Positions 26,803 through 35,671 of a stretch of DNA of 64,000 nucleotides are shown here, in pieces. Numbering within the stretch: the first letter of the stretch is position 1; every line of letters begins with the position of its first letter. The stretch lies in the NCBI RefSeq assembly GCF_037201975.1, contig NZ_CP147520.1:7626001-7690000 (forward strand), in the 5' to 3' direction. The stretch is from Streptomyces sp. TG1A-60 (GTDB lineage Bacteria; Actinomycetota; Actinomycetes; Streptomycetales; Streptomycetaceae). Position numbers and translations under genes: made by a program. The notes below the pieces were generated by a model that worked only from the letters and a program-made list of their open reading frames with translations, was not told the origin of the DNA and did not search any database.

Positions 26803-27597
26803 ATGGATCACGCTGCTGTGCTGGCACTGTTCGACCGGGACATGCGGGAGGGCGCTCTCCCCGACGGCCCCGGAGCCCGGATCGAGCGCGTGGGCGGGGT
26901 GGTGCGCCAGGTCGGCTCCGAGATCGGCTGGAGCGGAGTCGTCTGGTCCGACCTCGACGAGGCGGGCGCGGACGCGGCCGTCACCGAGCAGATCCGGTAC
27001 TTCTCCGGCCTCGGACGCGACTTCGAGTGGAAGCTGTACGGCCACGATCTCCCCGTCGACCTGGGACAGCGCCTGCGCGAGGCCGGCTTCACGCCAGCAC
27101 CGGAGGAGACCCTGATGGTCGCCGAGGTCGCCGACCTGACCCTCGACGTCGAGCCGCCCGAGGGCGTACGCATCCTGCCCGTCACCGACCGTGCGGGCGT
27201 GGACCTGGTGGCCGACGTCCACGAGAAGGCCTTCGGGACGGACAGCTCCCGTATGCGCCACCAGTTGCTGGCCCAGCTCACCGGCGACACCGAGACGGTG
27301 GTGGCCGTCGTGGCCCTCGCCGGCGACGAACCGGTGAGCGCCGCCCGTATGGAGCTGCTCCCCGGTACGCGCTTCGCCGGCCTGTGGGGCGGTGGCACCG
27401 TCGAGGGCTGGCGGGGCCGCGGTGTCTACCGGGCCCTCGTCTCCCACCGCGCCCGCGTCGCCGCCGACCGGGGCTACCGCTACGTCCAGGTCGACGCCCT
27501 CGCCCGCAGCCGCCCGATCCTGGCCCGCCTCGGCTTCGAGCCGCTCACGACGACCACGCCGTTCGAGTACGCCGTGGACAGCGTGGCGGCGGCCTGA
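26803..27597 (+). CDS. GNAT-family N-acetyltransferase
   Basis: A 264-residue acetyltransferase. The N-terminal half (about 1-120) is a divergent GNAT-like or substrate domain. The C-terminal half carries the acetyl-CoA signature region: VAVVALAGDEPVSAARME, then LWGGGTVEGWRGRGVYRALVSHRARVAADRGYRYVQVDAL with the R/Q-x-x-G-x-A pyrophosphate loop as RGRGVY. It ends with LARLGFEPLTTTTPF. Such two-part GNATs modify small molecules or peptides; the substrate is unknown. An upstream intergenic segment of 154 bp separates it from the divergent acyltransferase gene. Confidence 0.83.
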   Translation: MDHAAVLALFDRDMREGALPDGPGARIERVGGVVRQVGSEIGWSGVVWSDLDEAGADAAVTEQIRYFSGLGRDFEWKLYGHDLPVDLGQRLREAGFTPAPEETLMVAEVADLTLDVEPPEGVRILPVTDRAGVDLVADVHEKAFGTDSSRMRHQLLAQLTGDTETVVAVVALAGDEPVSAARMELLPGTRFAGLWGGGTVEGWRGRGVYRALVSHRARVAADRGYRYVQVDALARSRPILARLGFEPLTTTTPFEYAVDSVAAA

Positions 27598-27615
27598 CCG
27601 GCAGCCCCGAGTGCG

Positions 27616-27990
27616 TCACAGGTCGAGCTGGGCGTCGCCCGGGGAGTGCTGTTCGGCCTGGGCGATGACCGCGCGGCGCCGCTCACCACGGGCCGCGCCG
27701 ACCGCCGCGTCGAGCAGCGCGGAGGCGACGCCCTGCCGCCGCTCGGCCGGGTGCACGGCGATGTACCAGCTCCGCCAGATGGCTCTGCCCCTCCTTGGTG
27801 AACAGCCGCAGACAGGCCGAGCCGAGGAGTTGTGCGCCCTCCGCTCCCGACGCCAGCCACGCCAGACGGTGGCTCGACGAGGTGGTCGCGGGGTCGGCGA
27901 GCTGGGTGATGCGCGGGGACAAAAGGGCTCCGGGGCGGGTCGGCGTACGGGTGGCGAGGCCCGGCGACGCCAACCGCCGGGTGCCGCGAC
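27616..27990 (-). pseudogene. GNAT acetyltransferase remnant
   Basis: One minus-strand frame gives RITQLADPATTSSSHRLAWLAS...LGSACLRLFTKEGQSHLAE. A second frame continues with WYIAVHPAERRQGVASALLDAA, the acetyl-CoA loop of a GNAT, and VIAQAEQHSPGDA. The switch is near 27775-27790. The last part of the fold (usually FYxRxGFxR) is missing: the frame stops at 27616, next to the end of the convergent intact GNAT gene. No good start is visible. It is best read as a frameshifted and truncated remnant. Confidence 0.6.
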
Positions 27991-28167
27991 TCGCAACGGA
28001 AATCCGCAGGCGACGTCCCGCGATGCGGGCGCGCGGCCCAGTCGCCGCCCAGGGTGCGTGACCGTCGGTCGGCTGTCGGGCCCGCGTCACCGTCGGCGTT
28101 CCGGCCTGCGGGAGCGCCGGCGATCACGCCGGGTTCCCGCCACCGCCGACCGTCGCCCCATGAACCC

Positions 28168-28431
28168 TCAGCGCCGCGCCCGTGTGCGGTCCAGCGCCGC
28201 GACGCCCAGGGCCGCCAGCGCGATCTGGATGAGCCACTCGGCCCAGTCGACGCCGTCCGTGTCGGCCACACCGACGCCCACGGCGATCGCGGTTCCGATC
28301 AGCGCGGCGATGATGCCGACGAGGATCGTCAGCAGGATGCCGATGCGCTGACGGCCCGGCACGACGAGCCGCCCGAGTACACCGATGACAATGCCGATGA
28401 CGATCGCGCTGATGATGCCGTCGATCTCCAT
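28168..28431 (-). CDS. GlsB/YeaQ/YmgE-family stress membrane protein
   Basis: An 87-residue membrane protein with three hydrophobic segments and the family pattern: IISAIVIGIVIGVLGRLVVPGRQ, then GILLTILVGIIAALIGTAIA, then WLIQIALAALGVAAL. Members (transglycosylase-associated proteins) are small stress-induced membrane proteins of unclear action. The ATG at 28431 has GGGAGGAG. It is a single-gene unit. Confidence 0.87.
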   Translation of the reverse strand: MEIDGIISAIVIGIVIGVLGRLVVPGRQRIGILLTILVGIIAALIGTAIAVGVGVADTDGVDWAEWLIQIALAALGVAALDRTRARR

Positions 28432-28516
28432 CTGATCTCCTCCCCTACGCGTCGGGCCCCCGCAACCGTGCGAGTGCCCTTCGAACGCGAGTACAGTCCG
28501 CCCTTGTTCGTGTTCT

Positions 28517-29053
28517 TCAGGAGCCCGTCACCCATCCCGTGACGGCCAGCACCTCCGCCGCGATGTCGACGACCAGGCGCCCGTCCGTCGCCACCCGAAC
28601 GGTGTCCGCCGGCGCCCGCTCGTCCAACAGCCTTGCCTTGCGCGCGCTTCCGGCCGGCTCCCGCTCCAACTCGGAGCCGATCTTCCGGCCTCTGAGCCGC
28701 CCCTCGGTCGTCTCGTCGGTGGCGGTGAGGAGTACCCGCAGGATTCGTACGTCTCCGCCTATGGCCCGCCGGAGGAGGCCCGCCGTCTCGTCCAGCACGC
28801 TCAGGGTGTTGGTGTGGACGAGCCTTGGATGGCCCAGCGCGGCGTAGTTGCCCCACACGGCCGAGAATTGCGTTCGGTGATGGCGGAGCGGTGCGGATCT
28901 CCCGGGGCGCCGGATGCACCTGCCCCGTGGAGTCGCCCTCGATGACCGCGTGCGGCACCTCGGCGACCCGCAGTCGGTCCATACCTCCCAGCCCACCGTC
29001 GACTTGCCGGCCCCGGCCCGCCCGCCGATGAGCAGCACCTCGGCACGTTCCAT
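28517..29053 (-). pseudogene. P-loop kinase, multiply frameshifted
   Basis: It starts with an intact Walker A (LLIGGRAGAGKSTVGWEV). Homologous sequence then moves to a second frame (DRLRVAEVPHAVIEGDSTGQVHPAP) and a third (GDPHRSAITERN). It returns to the first for AVWGNYAALGHPRLVHTNTLSVLDE to the end. Three single-base losses within about 170 bp restore the frame, so the long ORF hides a scrambled stretch. The family is the AAA/shikimate-kinase-like P-loop NTPases common in Streptomyces. Its ATG directly follows the TAG of the upstream APH remnant (TAGATG), suggesting an ancestral two-gene operon. Confidence 0.65.
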
Positions 29054-30245
29054 CTATCCGCCACCTTCGGAGAGCCGACGCCGGGGCGTGCGGCGCACCG
29101 CAGCGCCGTCCGGATCGCCGCCGCCGGATCGCCCTCGTGATACGGCCGCTCCGATGCCTCGACGCCGTCGAGGAACTCCTGGTAACGCACGGCGTACGCG
29201 AGGTGTGCCGGCGGCTCGGCCAGGGCGAGGGCGCGGGCGGGATCGCTCGCCGGAACGTGGGCCTGCCAGGCGTCGACCCAGACCCGGACGGCCGTGGGAC
29301 GGGTCTCCTCGGGAAGGAAGTCGTACAGGCGCAGACCGTCCAGGACCGGGTTGCCCCAGTGGGCGTCGGCGAAGTGCACGACGACGGGCGGCCCGCTGTC
29401 GCTGCGCCAGTTGCCGGGATGGAAGTCGCCGTGGACGAGTGTGTCGGGGAGCCCGCACTCGGCGAGCAGGTGCCAGCGGTCCGCCAACTCCCGTGCCATG
29501 TACCGCTCTTGACCGGTGATGCCCAGATCGGCCGTGCCGTTGAGCAGTTCGCGTGTCAGTCGGCCGAGGGCCGGGGCCCGCCGGTCCCGGAGTCCGGGCG
29601 GTCGCCGGCCGGCCAGGGCGGCCTGCGCGGCGACGAAAGCGGCGCACCGCCGCCTCGACCGTGGCGGCGTCGGCCGCCCAGCAGTCCTCACCGGGGACGT
29701 GCTCCAGCAGCACCCGCCGCTCGTCGGCGGCGAGGACCGTCGGCACCAGCCCCGGGTCCATCCGGGCGAACGCGGCGATGACCGAGGCCTCGTCGGAGGA
29801 GAAGTGAGGCGTCGCCTTGAGCCACACCGGCCCCTGCCCGGTGGGCAGCCGGAACAGTCCCGCCAGGTTCCACGTCCGTCGCTGCTCGACCGGCCCCGTC
29901 GCCGGCCGCCCGAGCGCGGCAAGCGTCCGTGAGGCCCAGTCGAGCAGTTCCCGCAGCCCGTCGGCCCGGCCCCAGGGCTGCCTGAGCGCGTCGTCGGCGT
30001 CCAAGATCCCCTGTGCCGCGGGGTGTTGATCCAGGAGCCCGCGCCCCGGCGGTTCCAACGCCTCCACGTGGTACGTCAGATGTCCGTCCCGTCCTCCCTC
30101 ACCTCCGTCGGCCTCCAGGAGGCGCAGCACGAGCACGGGCACCCCGAGCGAGCGCTCCAACCGTTCTACGACCGGCTCGACCTCGGCCCATTAGGGAACG
30201 TCGACGGGGAACGGGCCGGTGACACCGAGGAAGTGCTCACCCGAT
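29054..30245 (-). pseudogene. Aminoglycoside phosphotransferase-like gene, decayed
   Basis: The N-terminal block ...EHFLGVTGPFPVDVP is followed by an in-frame TAA (about 30191) and then continues WAEVEPVVERLERSLGVPVLVLRLLE in the same frame. At about 29640 the frame changes; the catalytic part (LVHGDFHPGNWRSD, FADAHWGNPVLDGLRLYDF) is read in another frame. A further shift before the end is needed to reach the TAG at 29054. One nonsense codon plus two or more frame changes show this is a pseudogene, not one sequencing slip. Intact relatives have about 350-400 residues. Confidence 0.65.
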
Positions 30246-30491
30246 GTCACCCATGCGCTGACGGTTCGACACGGCGACAGTCTGAAGCGGCGTGAGGGAT
30301 GCCGGCCAACGAATATCGCCCACCGTCTCCGCCCCGGCCCTCCGTTTCGCGCGAAACGTCAAAAATAGTCTTGAAAAGGAAGTCGGGGGCCTTCTCGGCC
30401 ATGGATCTGCGGTATGCGTGGCCGGGCCGGACGGCGACGGCCGGCCCGCCGGAGCGGGTCGGCCGCCGTTACCCCTCGCGGGCGTTCCTGT

Positions 30492-30950
30492 TCACACCTG
30501 CGGCGTGCGGGGCGCACGCGTGCCGCCGCCCTTCGCCGAGGCGCCGGCGCACAGCAGCCCCAGGAGCAGAGCGAGGCAGCCGATGACGATGTTGTTGATC
30601 ACGACCCCGGCGTCCGGGCTGGCGCCGACGATCCACGCCGAGATGATCATCCAGACTCCCAGTGCACACATGGCCCAGCTCAGGCCGTACATCCGCTCGG
30701 GTGCGGCCGTGAAACCGAGAGCCAGCAGGCCGATCGCGATGCCCACGATCAGGTTGTGGGGCACCAGCGAGGGCTGGCTGGAGGTGTAGTGCAGTATCCA
30801 CGGGGACACGGCGCAGTACAGACCGAGCAGGAACACCGGTCCGTCCACGAGCGCCACATCGCGACCACCGAGCATGCGGGCATACCGGGCCCGCATTTCG
30901 GTTACATCAGGGTGGCTGGTGATGTCACTCCTGTGTGAGGTGTTGGCCAT
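30492..30950 (-). CDS. SPW-repeat membrane protein
   Basis: A 152-residue membrane protein with four hydrophobic segments and two SPW-type motifs: LYCAVSPWIL near residue 49 and MIISAWIVGA near 105. The first 35 residues are polar. SPW proteins are found in bacteria and archaea; no function is established. ATG 30950 is followed by a normal start. It is a single-gene unit. Confidence 0.8.
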   Translation of the reverse strand: MANTSHRSDITSHPDVTEMRARYARMLGGRDVALVDGPVFLLGLYCAVSPWILHYTSSQPSLVPHNLIVGIAIGLLALGFTAAPERMYGLSWAMCALGVWMIISAWIVGASPDAGVVINNIVIGCLALLLGLLCAGASAKGGGTRAPRTPQV

Positions 30951-31119
30951 GACTCGACTCCTTTGAACTCTGCAGGCCTGACCGCGTCTGGTGGGGTTTG
31001 CGGTAAGGGCCGCGTACGTTCATTCTGCGCTTATTCTGCCTTTATGTGTAGTCGTCGGGGGAAGGGGAGGGATGTACATGGCCGGTCTCGTCGCGCCGCC
31101 ATGGGTGTAGTCGCAGGCG

Positions 31120-31332
31120 ATGAACCCCGCCGATCCGGGGCCCACCACCGGAGCCACGGCCCGCCGACTGGGCGTGTCGCCCATCACCCTGCGCTCCTGG
31201 GGCCGCCGCTACGGCATCGGGTCCGCCGTCCGCCCCGGCGGCCGGCACCGGCGCGGTCCGCCGACCGCGCTGGGCGAGGCGGTGGAGGCCCTGTCCGGAC
31301 TCCACCGAGGAACGGCCCGAGCCGCCGAAGCT
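31120..31332 (+). pseudogene. MerR-type HTH fragment (LitR-like)
   Basis: ATG 31120 opens a MerR-family DNA-binding segment: TGATARRLGVSPITLRSWGRRYGIG and RPGGRHRR, the recognition-helix and wing region of LitR/CarH-type B12-dependent light regulators. The following residues decay into low-complexity sequence, and the frame runs on as antisense of the photolyase gene. The B12-binding half is absent. In Streptomyces such regulators commonly sit beside photolyase genes, so this is probably what remains of the local light regulator. Confidence 0.6.
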
Positions 31333-32700
31333 CTACGGCGTGCCTCCGCGCCCTCGCAGGAACCGCTCCCGGCCCTCGGACAACGAGACGATCGGCTCCG
31401 GGTAGTCCAGCGCGGCGCGATCCACCCCCCGCAGCTTCCACGGCTCGTGCACGGCCGGCCCCTCGACGTCCGCCAACTCCGGCACCCAGCGTCGTACGTA
31501 CGCCCCGTCCGGGTCGTACCGCTTCGCCTGGGTGACCGGGTTGAGGACGCGGTTGGGGCGGGTGTCCGTGCCCGTCCCGGCCATCCACTGCCAGTTGAGC
31601 TGGTTGTTGGCCATGTCGCCGTCGACCAGCAGGTCCAGGAAGTGGCGCGCGCCGACGCGCCAGTCGACGTACAGCGTCTTGGTGAGGAAGCTCGCGGTCA
31701 GGAGCCGGCCTCGGTTGTGCATCCAGCCCTCGTGACGGAGCTGGCGCATGGCCGCGTCGATCACCGGGTAGCCGGTGCGGCCTTCCCGCCACGCCTCGAC
31801 CTCCTCCGGAGCGGACCGCCAGCGGTCGTGCCTGGGGCGGTAGTCCACGACCGTCGCCCGGGGCCGCGCCGCCAGCACCTGGCGGTTGAAGTCCCGCCAC
31901 GCGAGCTGCCGTACGAACGCCTCGGCACCCGGCCCGCCCGCCCGGCGGGCCCGATGGACAAGTTCGACGGGGGACAGGGTGCCGAAGTGCAGATGAGGGG
32001 AGAGCCGGGAGGTCGCGTCGCCCGCCAGATCGTCGTGGCGGTCCTCGTACGCGGCGACACCGCCGCGCAGCCAGTCCGTGAACCTCCGCCGGCCCTCCGT
32101 CTCACCGCCGGTCGCGAGTCCGGGCGACAGCTCCGTGAGCTCCGCGCGAGCGGGCAGCCGCTCGGAACCGACGGCGTCCGGGACCCGGACCGTCCGGGGC
32201 GCGCCGAGCGGGTCGCGCGGGCGCTGCCGGGACCAGTGGCGGAAGTACGGCGTGAAGACGGCGAAGTGGTCGGACGCGGCGGGGACCAGAGCGCCCGGCG
32301 GGACGGCCGTGGTCACCGCCGCGTGCACATGCAGCCGCAGCCCCTGCCTCCCCAGCGTCCGCCGCAGCCGTTCCTCCCGCCGGCACGCATGGGCGCTGAC
32401 GTCCGACGCCAGATGCACCTCGTCGGCGCCCGCCTCGGCCGCCACCTTCGCCACCTGCTCCGCGACGTTCCCCGAGCGCACCACGAGCCGACCGCCGCGT
32501 TCCCGCAGTCCCGCGTCGAGATCCCGCAGGCAGTCGGCGAGGAACGCCAGCCGGTTGGGCACGGCGAAACCGGCCCGGTCCACGGCCGGATCGCGCACGA
32601 AGAGGGGTACGACCTGCCGGGAGCCGTCCAGGGCGGCACGCAGCGGGGGGTGGTCGTGCAGCCGCAGGTCGGCGGTGAACAGGACGACCGAGACATTCAT
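31333..32700 (-). CDS. phrB: Deoxyribodipyrimidine photo-lyase
   Basis: A 455-residue class I cryptochrome/photolyase-family protein that splits UV-induced pyrimidine dimers using FADH- and blue light. The N-terminal antenna domain is VSVVLFTADLRLHDHPPLRAAL... The FAD domain contains YPVIDAAMRQLRHEGWMHNR, ARHFLDLLVDGDMANNQLNWQW and the signature TDTRPNRVLNPVTQAKRYDPDG, with the tryptophans expected for electron transfer. ATG 32700 follows GGAGG with 7-nt spacing. The MerR fragment at its 3' side suggests that former light control has been lost or moved. Confidence 0.9.
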   Translation of the reverse strand: MNVSVVLFTADLRLHDHPPLRAALDGSRQVVPLFVRDPAVDRAGFAVPNRLAFLADCLRDLDAGLRERGGRLVVRSGNVAEQVAKVAAEAGADEVHLASDVSAHACRREERLRRTLGRQGLRLHVHAAVTTAVPPGALVPAASDHFAVFTPYFRHWSRQRPRDPLGAPRTVRVPDAVGSERLPARAELTELSPGLATGGETEGRRRFTDWLRGGVAAYEDRHDDLAGDATSRLSPHLHFGTLSPVELVHRARRAGGPGAEAFVRQLAWRDFNRQVLAARPRATVVDYRPRHDRWRSAPEEVEAWREGRTGYPVIDAAMRQLRHEGWMHNRGRLLTASFLTKTLYVDWRVGARHFLDLLVDGDMANNQLNWQWMAGTGTDTRPNRVLNPVTQAKRYDPDGAYVRRWVPELADVEGPAVHEPWKLRGVDRAALDYPEPIVSLSEGRERFLRGRGGTP

Positions 32701-32783
32701 AAGCACACCTCCGTATCAGGCCCTCCACTGGTCACTTCCACGAGGAGAGCCGATCCGGATGCGGCGGACGCGCTTTTCATCCG

Positions 32784-32841
32784 CCGGGAGCGCCGGGAGC
32801 GCCGGGAGCGCCGGGAGCGCCGGGAGCGCCGGGAGCGCCGG
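32784..32841. repeat. 9-bp tandem repeat, six copies
   Basis: CCGGGAGCG is repeated six times without change (32784-32837) plus a partial copy. It lies between the end of the acyl-CoA dehydrogenase-like gene (32882) and the photolyase start (32700), both on the minus strand, so in the photolyase 5' region. Perfect copies imply recent expansion or slippage. Confidence 0.85.
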
Positions 32842-32881
32842 AGAGGCCGAGGGGAGGCCTTCGAGTGCCGGCCGGTCCGGA

Positions 32882-33925
32882 TCAGTGCGCGGCCGACAGG
32901 GAGGCGAGGTGCGTCTGGCGAACTTCGGCGGTCTGGCCCTGGACCAGCAGGAACATCGCCTCGCGGGCCAGCCGCTGCGCCCGGCTGTCAAGGGCGAGGG
33001 CCCGCCCGCCGCCGACCACGACCGCGGCGGTGGTCGCCGTGCGCATCAAGTCGAACGCCTTCGTCTTGAGGGCCAGTCGCTCCTCCATGTGCTCGTGCGG
33101 CGCCGGATGGTCGGCGAGGGCGTACGCCTGCCGTCGCACCTTGTCCAGCCGCAGCCGCAGCCGCTTCGTCGTGGGGTCGTCCTGGTCCAGCAGACCGAGG
33201 GCGGACTCGGCGACTCCGAACACCGCCGGCGAGGCGTTCGTCGGCTTGGGCCGGTCGCTCGCGGCCCAGGATTCGTACGGCGCGTGCAGGGCCACCGCGT
33301 CGTCGGGGATCCACAGCCCGTCGAGGTCGAGCGAGACCGTGCGGGCGGCCGTGAGGGCCGCGAGCCGTACGGGTGCCGAGGCCTTGAGCCCGGACTGCTG
33401 TCTGGCCTCGGTGAAGGCGAACACCACCTCGTCCGCGTCCGTCACCCCGGCCAGCAGCATCACATCGTTCAGGCCCCACCCGGTGTACCAGGGAACCGTC
33501 CCGTGAAACCGCCAGCCACCACGCTTCGGCACGGCCCGGACCGGGACCCGCGGGTACCTCCGCAGATGCGCGTACGCGACACCGGACAGCAGCTCACCGG
33601 TGGCCAGCTTCGCCAACAGGCCGTCCCGGGCGGGGAGTTCGCTCTTCGTGAGGGTCAGTACGGGGGTGTGGTGCTGGGCCTGCAGGAACCAGGTGGAACA
33701 GCACGCGCCCGCGAGGATCTCGGCAGTCTCCCGCGCCACGGAGTCGGGCGCGCCCGAACCGCCGTACGCCTCCGGCGCGCTCACCCCGAGCAGCCCCGAC
33801 TCCTTGATCGCCCGAATGCTGCTCGCGGGCACCCCCTCCTGGTCGACGCGCTCGGCCTGAGGCAGGAGCACCTCGGCGGCGAGTCCGCGCGCCTGGACGA
33901 CGAGGGGGTGCGGTGACGTGGTCAT
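32882..33925 (-). CDS. Acyl-CoA dehydrogenase-family protein
   Basis: A 347-residue flavoprotein-like protein of the acyl-CoA dehydrogenase superfamily. The N-terminal helical domain reads AIKESGLLGVSAPEAYGGSGA. The middle beta domain is RGGWRFHGTVPWYTGWGLNDVMLLAGV, and the C-terminal helices include RRQAYALADHPAPHE and ending AMFLLVQGQTAEVRQTHL. The length is short of the usual 380, and I see no clear catalytic Glu, so it may be a monooxygenase-like or non-canonical member. GTG/ATG choices resolve to ATG 33925, which has GGGGAG. Single gene; substrate unknown. Confidence 0.75.
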   Translation of the reverse strand: MTTSPHPLVVQARGLAAEVLLPQAERVDQEGVPASSIRAIKESGLLGVSAPEAYGGSGAPDSVARETAEILAGACCSTWFLQAQHHTPVLTLTKSELPARDGLLAKLATGELLSGVAYAHLRRYPRVPVRAVPKRGGWRFHGTVPWYTGWGLNDVMLLAGVTDADEVVFAFTEARQQSGLKASAPVRLAALTAARTVSLDLDGLWIPDDAVALHAPYESWAASDRPKPTNASPAVFGVAESALGLLDQDDPTTKRLRLRLDKVRRQAYALADHPAPHEHMEERLALKTKAFDLMRTATTAAVVVGGGRALALDSRAQRLAREAMFLLVQGQTAEVRQTHLASLSAAH

Positions 33926-34247
33926 GGGGTGATTCTCCCCGGCCCCGGTCCCAAGGATCACCTCTTCGGGGCGGGCAAAAGATCACACCTCCTCCGGGGT
34001 CGGGACTGCGCTGAAGGAAGGGCGCCGATGACGCGGGAGACCGGCGCGAGGTGCCCGACATCGCTCTGGGCGGCGGTCGGCGCGGATTCCGCCGCCGTCG
34101 GCCGACCCGGCGGCATCCTCGGGACCTCGGAGAGCGGCGATCGCGTATTGCTGACGCCGACGCGCGGGTCGTAATGTCATGCACCTGACTTCACCGTGGG
34201 GCCGGCCCAGGCCGGGCCCCACGACCACCCCCGTTCAGATGATTCGG
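33926..34247. other. Divergent intergenic region, nothing recognised (322 bp)
   Basis: It separates the acyl-CoA dehydrogenase-like gene from the PI-PLC-like gene. No supported ORF, RNA or repeat was found. Confidence 0.4.
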
Positions 34248-35629
34248 ATGAAGGGCATCGTCATGCCGCGCCCCCGCACCACACTGCTCGCGACCGCCGT
34301 CGCACTGGCCGCCGTCGTCGCGGCTCCCGCTCCCGCCGTCTCCGCCGCGGCCCCGGCCACGGGCGCCTACTACGTGCAGAGCGCCACCACCGGGCTCAAC
34401 GCGGCCGACAAGGGGGAGCGGTCGAGCAGCACCGGCCCAAGGGCAACGAGGACCGTCAGCAGTGGACGGTGCGGGCGAGCGGATCCTCCTACGTCCTGGA
34501 GAGCGTGGACACGGCGGGCAGCTGCCTCGGCCGCACCGGCGACCGGGCCGCGACCGTCGCGTGCACGAGCACCGACGCCGCCTGGGACATCACCGAACTC
34601 GGCGCCGATCGCCACCGGCTGAAGGTTCCCGGCGCGGAGCGCTACCTCACACTCGGCGCGAAGCCCTCCGGCTCCAACTACCCCGCCCGGCTGGCCGTCG
34701 GCCCGGCGAGCGCCCTGGCCGCCTGGTACCTCACCCCGGTCGCGCCGACGACCCGCCCCATGCCCTCGGCCGACCAGCGCACCCTCGACCAGGTCACCTT
34801 CCTCACCGCCCACAACGCCTACGCCAACGGCGTCGACGGCGGTTTCGCCCCGCCCTTCGTGAACCTGGTGCCGAACCAGTCCCGGGGCATCAACCAGCAA
34901 CTCGCCGACGGTGTACGAGGATTCATGCTGGACATCCACCAGACCCCGGACGGCGCGATCCTCTGCCACAACAGTTGCACCCTCGTCAGCAGACCCGTCG
35001 CCCTGTGGGTGGACCTCCAGCGGATGGTCGACTTCCTCAAGCGGAACCCGAACGACGTCGTCACCGTGTTCCTGGAGGACTACGTCGACCCCGGTGTTCT
35101 GCGCGGCGAACTCGCCCGCGTCGAGGGACTGTCCGACGTGCTCTACCGGCCCGACCGGGCTGGTGTTCGGACCAACGGCTGGCCGAAGATGGCCGACTTG
35201 ATCGCGGCGGACGACCGGCTGCTGATCTTCACCGACCACAGCCGCTCCGCGGACCAGTCCGCCGGGCTCACCCGGGACACCTTCGGTGTGATGTACCAGA
35301 AGGAGTGGACCGTGGAGAACTACTGGTCCATGGGCGGCGGTATCGGCTCCTCCGACTGGTCCTGCTACAGCCGTTGGTACGACGCCAACACCAACATCCC
35401 GCTCACCCGCGCCGAGTCCCGATTCAAGCCGCTGTTCGTCATGAACCACTTCCGCGATGTCCCGATCACCTCCACGGTGACCACGGACAACGCCAAAGTC
35501 GCCGACCGGGCCCAGCGGTTCTGCGCGCCGGCCGCCCGGAAGAAGCCCAACTTCCTTGCCGTGGACCACTACAACCTCGGCAACCCGGCGTCCGCGGTGA
35601 CGACTTTGAACACGTACGTCTATCCGTAG
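34248..35629 (+). pseudogene. Secreted PI-PLC X-domain phosphodiesterase, frameshifted
   Basis: The N-terminus is a clear signal peptide (TTLLATAVALAAVVAAPAPAVSA). At about 34425 the frame breaks: AAG-GGG-GAG needs one more G to read NAADKGGAVEQHRPKGNEDRQQW. From there the PI-PLC X domain continues in a second frame to the stop at 35629, with both catalytic histidines (FLTAHNAYANG and AILCHNSC) and LEDYVDP. The catalytic domain is intact and only the leader is out of frame. This is either a recent inactivation or a G6/G5 homopolymer error. Such enzymes cleave phosphoinositides or related phosphodiesters outside the cell. Confidence 0.72.
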
Positions 35630-35671
35630 CACCCGGCGGACGCGGTGCCCGGCGCGTGCGAGACTGCGCCG

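Noticed and set aside
32716..32991. Minus-strand 91-residue frame with (PAL) repeats over the 9-bp array
   Set aside because: It has no start context, overlaps the end of the acyl-CoA dehydrogenase-like gene and owes its look to the repeat.
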